Source: Taklimakanibacter albus
GTDB taxonomy: Bacteria > Pseudomonadota > Alphaproteobacteria > Rhizobiales > Aestuariivirgaceae
Assembly: GCF_016595235.1 (NCBI RefSeq)
Contig: NZ_JAENHL010000007.1
Span: 1,834,765-1,898,764, forward strand
Reading direction: 5' to 3'
DNA: 64,000 nt
Shown here: in pieces, positions 45,761-53,871 of the stretch
Layout of the letters: every line of letters begins with the position of its first letter
How positions within the stretch are numbered: position 1 is the first letter of the stretch
Translations under genes and position numbers: made by a program
Notes under the pieces: model-generated
The model's database searches: none
What the model saw: only the letters and a program-made list of their open reading frames with translations
Told to the model about the DNA's origin: nothing

Positions 45761-47206
45761 CTAGCCGAGCCCGGCATCCTTCAGCTGCTTGTCGACATTG
45801 GCGGCGAGCTTATCGAGGCCTTCATCGACCGGAAGCTCCTTGGCCACCATCTTCTGCAACGTCTCCGCCCATTGGGTGGTGAGGTCGAAGAACAGAGGCT
45901 GCGCCGTGAAGTAGATCTTCGCTCCCGGCGCCGACGTGTCGTGCTGGTTCAGATAGCCCGGATAGGACTTGTCGATGCGGCCCCTGAACTCCTCGTCCTT
46001 CCACACCGAAGCGCGGACCGGATTGACGAAGTCCATCTTGCGGGCGCCGAACAGATCATGCTCGACCGAAGAGGCCCACTGCATGAAGTACCAGGCGGCG
46101 TCCTTCTGGCCGGAGAAGTTCGACAGCGCCAGCGACCAGATCCACACATTGGGCGTGGGCGCCGTGGCCTTCGGATTGGCGGCGAAGGGCGCATAGCCGA
46201 TATTGCCCTTCTCCTTGTTGTCGCCGCCATTCATGAAGTAGCCCAGAATGTCGGCGTCGAAGATCATGGCGGAAGCGCCAGCGCCGAGATCGGTGCCGAC
46301 CTGGTACCAGGTATAGGTCGACCAGTTCTTCGGCCCCGATTCCTGGATCATCTGCACCCATTGCTTGTGGAAAGCTTTCGATTCGGCCGTGTTCATCGCC
46401 GCGGTCAGCTTGCCGTCGGCGACGGAGAAGTCCTTCTGGCCGAAATTCGAATAGCCCGACAGGAAGCCCGGATGGATCGTCGCCCAGGAGCGCGAGCCAC
46501 GCACGCCGACGCCATAGGGACCACCGAGATCCTTGGTGAGCTTCGCCGCGGTCGCGACGAGCTCATCGAGATTCTTCGGCGGCTGGACGCCGGCCTTTTC
46601 GAACATCTTCACATTGTAGGAGAGATTGTTGAGCTCATAGCCCCACGGGATGCACCACTGCTTGGCATCCGCCGAGCCCAGTTCACCGCCCGGCACGCCG
46701 TTCCACGCGGTCGAGGCGCGCAGGCCCGGCAGCACGTCGTCCCAATTATAGGTCGGGTTCGTCTTGGCCGGATCCTTGATATATTCGTTGAGATCGGCGA
46801 TCCAGCCGGCCGGACCATAGGTCCAGGTCATATAGGCACCGGTCATGAAGGCATCGTATTCGCTCGAGCCCGAGGAGAGGGCGGCCGTCACCTTGTCGAA
46901 ATACACGTCCTCCGGAAAGACGTCATAGGTGACGTCCATGCCGGTCATGTCCTTGAAGGTCTGCAGATTGGCGATCATCGCATCTGCGTAAGGGTGCTTG
47001 TTGAGCAGGAGTTTGAGCTTGGTGCCTTTGTAGGCCATCCAGTCGAACTCCGCCGCCATGGCGCGGGTCTGCGCCTGGGTCAGCAGCATGCCGCCGGCGG
47101 CCGCTGAAATACCGAGCTTGGCCGAAGCGGCGAGCAATTCGCGCCGGGAGAGCTTCCCCGCCACGAAGGCGTCGAACAGCCCTTTTTCTTTCTCGTACAT
47201 TCCCAT
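45761..47206 (-). CDS. ABC sugar-binding protein, Tat-exported (family 1 solute-binding)
   Basis: A 481-residue periplasmic binding protein. The N-terminus has a cytosolic-looking lead of about 18 residues, then SRRELLAASAKLGISAAAGGMLL with a twin arginine, and AMAAEFDW at the likely cleavage site, indicating Tat export. The mature part (TKLKLLLNKHPYADAMIANLQTFKDMTGMDVTYDVFP) is a family-1 extracellular solute-binding fold. Two starts are possible, 47206 and 47200; GGAGG spacing fits the second ATG better. Ligand unknown; the operon suggests a polyol or related compound. 23 bases after the regulator stop. Confidence 0.9.
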   Translation of the reverse strand: MGMYEKEKGLFDAFVAGKLSRRELLAASAKLGISAAAGGMLLTQAQTRAMAAEFDWMAYKGTKLKLLLNKHPYADAMIANLQTFKDMTGMDVTYDVFPEDVYFDKVTAALSSGSSEYDAFMTGAYMTWTYGPAGWIADLNEYIKDPAKTNPTYNWDDVLPGLRASTAWNGVPGGELGSADAKQWCIPWGYELNNLSYNVKMFEKAGVQPPKNLDELVATAAKLTKDLGGPYGVGVRGSRSWATIHPGFLSGYSNFGQKDFSVADGKLTAAMNTAESKAFHKQWVQMIQESGPKNWSTYTWYQVGTDLGAGASAMIFDADILGYFMNGGDNKEKGNIGYAPFAANPKATAPTPNVWIWSLALSNFSGQKDAAWYFMQWASSVEHDLFGARKMDFVNPVRASVWKDEEFRGRIDKSYPGYLNQHDTSAPGAKIYFTAQPLFFDLTTQWAETLQKMVAKELPVDEGLDKLAANVDKQLKDAGLG

Positions 47207-47229
47207 TTTCCTCCGTTGGTTGAACGTCG

Positions 47230-48252
47230 TCAGGCGGATGCGGCTTTGTTGCCGTTCTTATTGCCGGCTTCTGCGCCCGGCTCTTCGCCCGTCAATTGCC
47301 GGGCGGTCGTCTCGTCGGTGATGAGGCCGGTCAGGAGACCGCTCTTCAGCACCGAGCGAATGGCTTTGATCTTGTTGCGGCCGCCGGCGATGGCGACCAT
47401 CTCGCGCCCGCGCAGCACTTCGATATCGGGGGCGAGCGCGCGGTCGGAGAGATCGGTCGGCACAAGCCGTCCATCCTCGGCGAAGAACGAGCCCAGCACT
47501 TCGCCGCAGGCGCCATCGCGCGCCACTTCCTCGATCTCGGCCGGGGCAATCATGCCGGCGGAGGTGATGAAGCCGGCATTGTCGACCTCGCCGATGCCGA
47601 CGAGATGCAGGCTCGCTTGTCGCGCTAAAGCCACGACATCGGCGATGCCGAATTGCGAAAGCAGCACCGCTTTGTCCTCGACGCTGTTGGCGAAGAACGG
47701 AACGGGGAGCAGATAGGCTTCCGATCCGGTGCGCTCGGACAAGCGGTGGATCACGTCATAGGGATTGGCGGCGAAGCGCCGCGTGAGGCCGCCCAGCAGC
47801 GACACGAATTTCACATGCGGGGCGGGCGATGACGGCAGGAAGTCGATCGCCGCTGCGAGGGTGCGGCCATGGCCGACGCCGATGATCTCATGCGTGGCGC
47901 GGTCGAGCACATTGCGCAGGTAACGCGCGCCCGCCATCCCGAGCGTGCGCAGCGGCAAGGCGCCGTCATCGATATTGGGCACCACCTCGCAATGGCTGAT
48001 GCCGAATTTGGCCTTGAGCCCCTCTTCCAGCGCCACGCAGCCGGCGATCGGGCCTTCGACGAAGACCCGGATCAGCCCGTCGCGGCTGGCGCGTGCGATG
48101 AGGCGGTGCGCCTTGGTGTTGGGGATATTGAGCTTCTCGGCGATCTCGCCCTGGGTCTGGCCGCCGGCGAAATAGAGCCAGGCGGCGCGCGCCGCCAGCG
48201 TCGCTTCCTCGTCGATCTGCAGATGTGATCGCGGCTGATCCAAGGCTCCCAT
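47230..48252 (-). CDS. SorC/DeoR-type sugar-binding transcriptional regulator (EryD-like)
   Basis: A 340-residue regulator. The N-terminal HTH is AAWLYFAGGQTQGEIAEKLNIPNTKAHRLIARASRDGLI; the rest is the SorC sugar-phosphate-binding domain with GMAGARYLRNVL, IIGVGHGRTLAAAIDFLP, LLGGLTRRFAANPYDVIHRLSERTG and VAIAGGRNKIKAIRSVLKSGLLTGLITDETTARQL. EryD, the erythritol regulator of Brucella, is of this family. I chose ATG 48252; a TTG at 48309 is in frame but forms the -35 box of a candidate promoter. First gene of the ten-gene operon. Confidence 0.87.
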   Translation of the reverse strand: MGALDQPRSHLQIDEEATLAARAAWLYFAGGQTQGEIAEKLNIPNTKAHRLIARASRDGLIRVFVEGPIAGCVALEEGLKAKFGISHCEVVPNIDDGALPLRTLGMAGARYLRNVLDRATHEIIGVGHGRTLAAAIDFLPSSPAPHVKFVSLLGGLTRRFAANPYDVIHRLSERTGSEAYLLPVPFFANSVEDKAVLLSQFGIADVVALARQASLHLVGIGEVDNAGFITSAGMIAPAEIEEVARDGACGEVLGSFFAEDGRLVPTDLSDRALAPDIEVLRGREMVAIAGGRNKIKAIRSVLKSGLLTGLITDETTARQLTGEEPGAEAGNKNGNKAASA

Positions 48253-48280
48253 CCATTTTGAATTTTTTTTCGTTGCCTGC

Positions 48281-48309
48281 AATATTTTGCAATAGCGAAT
48301 ATGAGTCAA
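48281..48309 (-). promoter_or_regulatory. Candidate promoter of the SorC-led catabolic operon
   Basis: On the minus strand TTGACT (48309-48304), a 17-base spacer and AATATT (48286-48281) match sigma-70 spacing. Across it TATTGCA occurs twice, ten bases apart, on the minus strand, a possible operator for the SorC protein. It would give a leader of about 20-25 bases before ATG 48252. Confidence 0.5.
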
Positions 48310-48376
48310 CGAAATTCGTCGCGGCGCTGCAGCACAGGCGCGTAATCAGAGCTTGGAAGAGAGCGTAGGAAAGCGC

Positions 48377-49117
48377 CTAAGCCGGCGCCCGGCAGCGGGT
48401 GTAACGCCCTGATTTGAAATCGAAAATCACACCGTTCTGGGCGAAGTCGGAGCTCAGCATGGTGACGATGGCGGGCCCCAGCGCTTCCGGCAGTGGCACG
48501 CTTTCGGGATCCTCCTCGGGCCAGGCCTCGACCCGCAATTCGGTGCGGATCGGGCCCGGGCTGATCAGATTGGCGCGGACCGACGTGTCCTGGATCTCAT
48601 GCGCATAGACCCCGACCAGCGCTTCGAGCCCGGCTTTGCTGACCGAATAAGGCGCCCAGCCGGCATGGCGTTTCCAGGCGACGCCCGAGGTCACGAACAG
48701 CGCCCGACCCGCCGGGCTTTTCCGGAGCAATGGATCGAGCCGGTGCAGCAGGCGGAAATTGGCGGTGAGATTTATGGCGAGCGCTGCCTCGAATTCCTGG
48801 GGCGGCAAGTCGCCGACCGCCTGCTTCTTGCCGAGAATGCCGGCATTGCCGAACAGCCCGTCGAGCCGGTCGAACCGCGCGGCGATCACTGTCGCCAGCC
48901 GGTCGATGTCGGAGGCCTCGCTCATCTCGCAGGCGACCGGTGTCGCCGCACCGCCCAAGGCCTTAGCTTCGGCTTCGATCCCGGCCAGCGCCTCCAGGCT
49001 GCGCGCCGTTGCCACCACATGGGCGCCCTCTTCGGCCAGCGCCCGCAAAGCGGCGCGGCCGATGCCGCGCGAGGCGCCGGTGACCAGGATGACGCGGTCT
49101 TTCTGCTGTCCAGCCAC
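48377..49117 (-). CDS. SDR-family oxidoreductase
   Basis: A 246-residue short-chain dehydrogenase. VTGASRGIGRAALRALAEEG is the NAD(P) glycine motif, LFGNAGILG the structural NAG motif, and VTSGVAWKRHAGWAPYSVSKAGLEAL provides the catalytic Ser, Tyr and Lys (YSVSK). The C-terminus is consistent with the YciK-like branch. It is transcribed leftward, divergent from the amino-sugar operon, with 128 bases between. Substrate unknown. Confidence 0.9.
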   Translation of the reverse strand: MAGQQKDRVILVTGASRGIGRAALRALAEEGAHVVATARSLEALAGIEAEAKALGGAATPVACEMSEASDIDRLATVIAARFDRLDGLFGNAGILGKKQAVGDLPPQEFEAALAINLTANFRLLHRLDPLLRKSPAGRALFVTSGVAWKRHAGWAPYSVSKAGLEALVGVYAHEIQDTSVRANLISPGPIRTELRVEAWPEEDPESVPLPEALGPAIVTMLSSDFAQNGVIFDFKSGRYTRCRAPA

Positions 49118-49189
49118 CAGAGCCTCTCCGAGATGTGATCGTGATACGCTTGCGCTTAACCTGTCCCATCCCGGCTTTCAACCCGAGAC

Positions 49190-49233
49190 AATACCACTAC
49201 AATACCACTATACACAGGTATTGCTTTGGTATT
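49190..49233. promoter_or_regulatory. Symmetric operator with four AATACC/GGTATT half-sites
   Basis: AATACC at 49190 and 49201, and GGTATT at 49217 and 49228, are arranged with exact dyad symmetry centred at 49211.5; each pair is spaced 11 bp, one helical turn. The outer arms extend to AATACCA/TGGTATT. It lies directly before the amino-sugar operon, 13 bases from its ATG and on the divergent side of the SDR gene. The GntR-family regulator encoded two genes downstream is the probable ligand-responsive binder. Confidence 0.65.
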
Positions 49234-49245
49234 ATAGGTGGCCGC

Positions 49246-50136
49246 ATGATCGATAGAGTTCTATTCATGGGCGTCGACGGCGGCGGCACCAAATGCCGGG
49301 TCCGCCTGCGTGACCGGTCCGGCGCTTCCGTCGCCGAGGCCGTGGGCGGCCTCGCCAATCTCTATCAGGATCTCGAGGCGGCCATCGCCACCATCCGCGC
49401 CACCATGGCCGAGACCCTGCGCCAGGCCGGGCTCACCGAAACCGACCGGCGCTCCATCCATGTCGGCCTCGGCCTCGCCGGCGCCGTCACCGAGGAGACG
49501 ACGAGCGCCGTCCGCCAGGCTTTGCAGGACTTCGGCAGCGCCAGCGTCGATGTCGACGGCTACGCCGCTTTTCTCGGCGCCCATGACGGCGGAGATGGCG
49601 GCATCGTCATCGCCGGCACCGGCTCGGCCGGCCTCGCGGTGGTCAAAGGCGAGCGCCACTGGATCGGCGGTTTCGGCTTCTGGCTCGGCGACCAGGGCTC
49701 GGGCGCCATTTTGGGCCGCGGCGCCTTGCGGCGCGCCGCGCTCGCTCTCGACAATCTCATTCCCTCCTCGCCGCTGCTCGAGGAAATCCTCGCCGAATTC
49801 CACCGCGACCGGGACGGCTTCGCCGACTGGGCCCGCCACGCGCTGCCGCGCGATTATGCCCGCTACGCGCCGCGTATCTTCGCCGCCGCCACATCAGGCG
49901 ACCGCTATGGAGCTGAGCTCGTCGAGGAAGCGGCGCGCGCCGTCGCCCGCCTCGCGCGCGAGCTTCTCGCCCGCGGCGCGCCGAGCGTGGCCCTTGTCGG
50001 CGGCCTCGCCAAACCCTTGACGCCTTTCATGCCGGAAGAACTCACGGCTCATCTGATCGCCCCGAAGCGAGATGCGCTCGACGGCGCCATCATGATGGCG
50101 CGCCGCGCCGCCGGCCTCACCGGCTGGAACATATGA
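49246..50136 (+). CDS. BadF/BadG-type ATPase, N-acetylglucosamine kinase-like
   Basis: A 296-residue ASKHA-fold kinase. FMGVDGGGTKCRVRL is the phosphate 1 loop, VDGYAAFLGAHDGGDGGIVIAGTGSAG the phosphate 2/adenosine region, and FGFWLGDQGSGAILGRGALR the GlcNAc-kinase type segment. Together with the following deaminase and deacetylase it likely phosphorylates GlcNAc to GlcNAc-6-P, since no PTS is visible. The ATG at 49246 has AGGTGG seven bases before it; GTG/ATG codons further up overlap the operator. Confidence 0.85.
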   Translation: MIDRVLFMGVDGGGTKCRVRLRDRSGASVAEAVGGLANLYQDLEAAIATIRATMAETLRQAGLTETDRRSIHVGLGLAGAVTEETTSAVRQALQDFGSASVDVDGYAAFLGAHDGGDGGIVIAGTGSAGLAVVKGERHWIGGFGFWLGDQGSGAILGRGALRRAALALDNLIPSSPLLEEILAEFHRDRDGFADWARHALPRDYARYAPRIFAAATSGDRYGAELVEEAARAVARLARELLARGAPSVALVGGLAKPLTPFMPEELTAHLIAPKRDALDGAIMMARRAAGLTGWNI

Positions 50137-50897
50137 GCGCCGCGCCACAGATCTTCGCCCGCGCCCGCATCGCCGATGGCGGGCCGGCGCCGCTTTATCT
50201 GAAGCTCAAGCGGCTCGTCACCGACGCCATTGCGCAAGGCGACCTCGCCGACCACGACGCCATTCCGGGCGAGCGCGATCTCGCCCGCATGCTCGGCATC
50301 TCGCGCGTCACGGTGCGCAAGGCCTTCGCCGATCTCGTCGCCGACGGCGTGCTGGTGCAGCGCCGCGGCTCCGGCACCTTCGTAGCCGCGAAGGAAGAGC
50401 GCATCGAACTGCCGCTGTCGCGGCTGACGAGCTTCACCGAGGATATGCGCCTGCGCGGTCTTCCGACCACATCGGACTGGATCGAACGTTCCGTCGGCCT
50501 GCCGACGCCCGAGGAGGCGCTCGTCCTGGCGCTGTCGCCCGGCGAGAAAGTGAGCCGGCTGCAGCGCCTGCGCCGCGCCGAAGACAAGCCGCTCGCCATC
50601 GAGCGCGCCGCCATCCCGCATCGCTTCCTGCCCGATCCCCTCGCCATCGAAACCTCGCTCTATGAGGCGCTCACCGACCGGGGGTTGCGCCCGGTGCGCG
50701 CCTTGCAGCGCCTCCACGCGACCGCCCTCAGCAAAGGCGATGGCGAAATGCTCGGCCTTCCGGAAGGAAGTCCGGCGCTGTTCACCGAACGTGTGGCCTA
50801 TCTCGCCGACGGACGTGTCGTCGAATTCACCCGTTCACATTATCGCGGCGATTCCTATGACTTCGTCGCCGAACTTCATCTCTCGGAAGGATCATGA
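50133..50897 (+). CDS. GntR/HutC-family regulator with UTRA domain (NagQ/NagR-like)
   Basis: A 254-residue regulator. Winged HTH: PLYLKLKRLVTDAIAQGDLADHDAIPGERDLARMLGISRVTVRKAFADLVADGVL followed by QRRGSGTFVA, the HutC-type signature. The UTRA effector domain (FTEDMRLRGLPTTS, VSRLQRLRRAEDKPLAIERAAIP, VEFTRSHYRGDSYDFV) senses amino-sugar phosphates in NagR/DasR-like members. ATGA overlap with the kinase and deaminase shows it is part of the operon it probably controls through the half-sites at 49190-49233. Confidence 0.9.
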   Translation: MSAAPQIFARARIADGGPAPLYLKLKRLVTDAIAQGDLADHDAIPGERDLARMLGISRVTVRKAFADLVADGVLVQRRGSGTFVAAKEERIELPLSRLTSFTEDMRLRGLPTTSDWIERSVGLPTPEEALVLALSPGEKVSRLQRLRRAEDKPLAIERAAIPHRFLPDPLAIETSLYEALTDRGLRPVRALQRLHATALSKGDGEMLGLPEGSPALFTERVAYLADGRVVEFTRSHYRGDSYDFVAELHLSEGS

Positions 50898-51895
50898 CAG
50901 ACCATCAGACCGACATGGCGCGCGAAGTCGCCGAAGCGCCCGAAGCCGTTGCCCGCATGCTCGCCCATAATCGCGCCGGCCTTGCCGAGCTGGGCAGGCT
51001 CTATCAGGCGAAGAAGCCGAGCCACATCGTCACCTGCGCGCGCGGCTCCTCCGACTGCGCCGCGTCCTATTTCAAATATCTGATCGAGATCACGCTGGGC
51101 CTGCCCTGCTGCTCGGTCGGCGCGTCCGTCGTTTCGGTCTATGGCGCCAGGCTCAGCTTACGCGATACGCTGCTGCTGACCATCTCGCAATCGGGCAAGA
51201 GCCCCGACATCCTGGCCTTCCAGGCGGAAGCGAAACGTGCCGGCATTCCCACTCTTGCGGTGACCAACACCGAGGATTCGCCCTTGGCGCGCGACGCCGA
51301 TCTCTGCCTGCTGCTCTGCGCCGGCCCGGAAAAGAGCGTCGCCGCGACCAAGACCTTCATCGCTTCCGCCGCCATGGCGGCCGCCCTCGTCGCCGCTTGC
51401 GGCGGGGACGCGCGTTTCGCCAAGGCGGTCGAAAGACTGCCCGAGGATCTGCACAAGGCGCTCGCCATCCGCTGGACCGAGATGGAGGACGCTTTCACCG
51501 TGGCGAGCTCGGCTTACGTGCTGGGCCGCGGCCCCTCTTTGCCGATGGCGCAGGAAGCTGCGCTCAAGCTCAAGGAAACCTCCGGCCTTCATGCCGAAGC
51601 CTATTCCGCCGCCGAAGTCATTCATGGACCGATGGAGCTCGTGGGCCCGGGCTTCCCGGTCGTCGTGCTGGCGCCCGAGGACAAGGCGCTCGCCACCACG
51701 CGTGACACGGCCAAACGGCTCGCCGATGCCGGCGCCCATGTGATGACGCCCGATTTCGCGCGCACCAGCGATCCGCTTCTCGATCCGATTTCGATGATCC
51801 AGAGCTTCTATGGCAGTGCCGAGCGCATCGCCCGCCTGCGCGGGCGCGATCCCGACCGGCCGCGGCTCCTGAAAAAGGTGACGGAGACCAGATGA
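50894..51895 (+). CDS. nagB-II: SIS-domain glucosamine-6-phosphate deaminase (NagB-II type)
   Basis: A 333-residue protein with two sugar-isomerase domains and no glutaminase domain. TCARGSSDCAASYFKYLIE and LTISQSGKSPDILAF are SIS-1 phosphosugar contacts; YVLGRGPSLPMAQEAALKLKETSGLHAEAYSAAEVIHGPMELV is SIS-2, with the catalytic Glu/His region as in GlmS. This architecture is the NagB-II deaminase found in proteobacteria in place of NagB. It converts GlcN-6-P to Fru-6-P plus ammonia. Overlaps both neighbours by four bases. Confidence 0.88.
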   Translation: MTDHQTDMAREVAEAPEAVARMLAHNRAGLAELGRLYQAKKPSHIVTCARGSSDCAASYFKYLIEITLGLPCCSVGASVVSVYGARLSLRDTLLLTISQSGKSPDILAFQAEAKRAGIPTLAVTNTEDSPLARDADLCLLLCAGPEKSVAATKTFIASAAMAAALVAACGGDARFAKAVERLPEDLHKALAIRWTEMEDAFTVASSAYVLGRGPSLPMAQEAALKLKETSGLHAEAYSAAEVIHGPMELVGPGFPVVVLAPEDKALATTRDTAKRLADAGAHVMTPDFARTSDPLLDPISMIQSFYGSAERIARLRGRDPDRPRLLKKVTETR

Positions 51896-53031
51896 CCCGC
51901 ATCGCGCTGACAGGTGCTCGTCTCTTCGACGGGGAGACGATCCACAAGGATATGGCTGTCCTCATCGAGGAAGAGAGGATCGACCGCATCCTCCCTGCAT
52001 CCGAAGTGCCGGCCGGTGTCTCGACGATCGATCTCGAGGGCGGCCTCCTGGCGCCGGGCTTCATCGATGCGCAAGTGAATGGCGGCGGCGGCGTGCTGCT
52101 CAACGAGGCGCCGACCGTCGCCACGGTGCGCCGCATGGCGGAGGCCTATCGCGTTTTCGGCACCACCGGCCTGTTGCCGACCGTCATCACCGACGACACC
52201 CGGATCATCCACCAAGCCGCTGCGGCGGTGGCCGCTGCGCGCCGGGAGAAAGTGCCGGGCATTCTCGGCATTCACATCGAAGGCCCGTTCCTCGATCCGC
52301 GCCGGCGCGGCGCTCATCCGCCCGAACATATCCGCGCCATCACGCCCGATGATATCGCCTGGCTGACGAAGCTCGATTGCGGCATCGTCCTCCTCACCGT
52401 GTCGCCGTCGCATGTCGCGCCCGCGACGATCGAAATCCTGGCCAAGGCCGGCATCATCGTCTCGCTTGGCCATTCCGATGCCACTGCACAACAAGCGCGA
52501 GCCGCCCTCGCCGCCGGCGCCTGCGGCTTCACCCATCTCTACAACGCCATGAGCCAGCTGCAGCATCGCGAGCCTGGCATGGTCGGCGCGGCGCTCGCCG
52601 ATCGCGCGAGCTATTGCGGCATCATTGCCGATGGCCACCATGTCGACCCACTCGCTTTGCAGGTGGCGATCGCCGCGAAGCCCAGAGGCCATATCTTCCT
52701 GGTCACCGATGCGATGCCGCCCGCCGCCGGCGGTCCTGATCGCTTCGAACTCCAGGGCCGCATGGTTCTCGCCCGCAATGGCCGCCTCGAGCTTGCCGAC
52801 GGCACGCTGGCGGGCTCGATCATCACGATGGACGATGCTTTGCGCTATTGCGTCGATGTCCTGAAGCTCGATGTCACCGAGGCCCTGCGCATGGCTTCAC
52901 TCTATCCCGCCGCCTTCCTCGGAAAGGATCGCCAGCTCGGCCGAATCGCCCCAGATTACCGCGCCGATCTCGTGCATCTGACGGATGATCTCGCCGTCAC
53001 CCGGACCTGGATCGACGGAAAGAGCTCATGA
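51892..53031 (+). CDS. nagA: N-acetylglucosamine-6-phosphate deacetylase
   Basis: A 379-residue amidohydrolase. GFIDAQVNGGGGVLLNEAPT is the NagA-specific opening (QxNG rather than HxH), HIEGPFLDPRRRGAHPPEH carries the metal Glu, SLGHSDATAQQARAAL and GFTHLYNAMSQLQHREPG the metal His pair, and LVTDAMPPAAG the catalytic Asp. Supplies GlcN-6-P to the upstream deaminase. Its stop overlaps the PP2C gene (ATGA). Confidence 0.96.
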   Translation: MTRIALTGARLFDGETIHKDMAVLIEEERIDRILPASEVPAGVSTIDLEGGLLAPGFIDAQVNGGGGVLLNEAPTVATVRRMAEAYRVFGTTGLLPTVITDDTRIIHQAAAAVAAARREKVPGILGIHIEGPFLDPRRRGAHPPEHIRAITPDDIAWLTKLDCGIVLLTVSPSHVAPATIEILAKAGIIVSLGHSDATAQQARAALAAGACGFTHLYNAMSQLQHREPGMVGAALADRASYCGIIADGHHVDPLALQVAIAAKPRGHIFLVTDAMPPAAGGPDRFELQGRMVLARNGRLELADGTLAGSIITMDDALRYCVDVLKLDVTEALRMASLYPAAFLGKDRQLGRIAPDYRADLVHLTDDLAVTRTWIDGKSS

Positions 53032-53870
53032 AACTCAAACTCGCCGGGCAATTGAGCCTCGGCAGCGGCAAGGTGAACGAGGACGCGGTCGGCTTCGTCG
53101 GCGATCCCCATGACATCGAGGCCGCCTGGGCTCTCGACGGCGTCACCGGCATCAATGACAAGGGCCTGGGGCTCATGGGCAGCGACGCGCAATGGTTCGT
53201 CGCGCGCATCGATCACCATCTGCGCCGTCTTCTTCCCGGCGCAAAAGATCTGCCGCTTGTGATGTCCGATCTGATCGACCATCTCATCGCCGATCTCGGC
53301 CAGCATGTCTTGCCCGACAAATATGATCCGCCGGCCGCCTGCATCGCCGCCGTTTGCCGCATCGAGGGGCAATGGCAGGCGGTGCGCCTCGGCGATTGCC
53401 GCTTTCTGGCCGAGGATCGCAACGGTCTTCAGCGCATCGTCGATTTCGCCAATGATGATTTCGATCACTGGGTCACCGCCGAGGCGATGCGCCTGCGCGG
53501 CACCGGCATGAGCGATCTCAAGGAAATCGCGCGCGCCATGCGGCAAGTCCAGTTCGACAATCGCCGCCGCCGTAACCGGCCGGGCGGTTATGGCGTGATC
53601 GAGGCTGACCGCGCCTGTCTCGCTTTCGCGGAGTATATGGAGCTCGATGAGCCCTCCTCGGTGCTGCTGACCAGCGATGGCTTCTTCCGCCTGGTCGACT
53701 ATTACGGCCAGATGTCGGAGACCGATCTCCTCGCGCGCTCAGGCCGCGACGGCGAGCTTGCGCGCCTCTATGACATGATGCGCAAGCTCGAGGACGGCGA
53801 TCCCGACGGTGCCAGGTATCCGCGCTTCAAGCCCAAGGACGATGCGAGCGCGATTGCGCTCATCGCATGA
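53028..53870 (+). CDS. PP2C-family protein phosphatase coupled to nagA
   Basis: A 280-residue metal-dependent Ser/Thr phosphatase-like protein. VNEDAVGF and WALDGVTGIND align with the PP2C motifs that bind the two Mn ions (NxD, DGxxG), LTSDGFFRLVDYYG with the later DG motif, and PKDDASAIALIA with the terminal DN/DD-A motif. The core metal Asp residues are thus present. It is the fifth gene of the amino-sugar operon, coupled by an ATGA overlap. No partner kinase is visible nearby. A role in resetting a phosphorylated sugar-uptake or regulatory protein is conjecture. Confidence 0.82.
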   Translation: MKLKLAGQLSLGSGKVNEDAVGFVGDPHDIEAAWALDGVTGINDKGLGLMGSDAQWFVARIDHHLRRLLPGAKDLPLVMSDLIDHLIADLGQHVLPDKYDPPAACIAAVCRIEGQWQAVRLGDCRFLAEDRNGLQRIVDFANDDFDHWVTAEAMRLRGTGMSDLKEIARAMRQVQFDNRRRRNRPGGYGVIEADRACLAFAEYMELDEPSSVLLTSDGFFRLVDYYGQMSETDLLARSGRDGELARLYDMMRKLEDGDPDGARYPRFKPKDDASAIALIA

Positions 53871-53871
53871 T

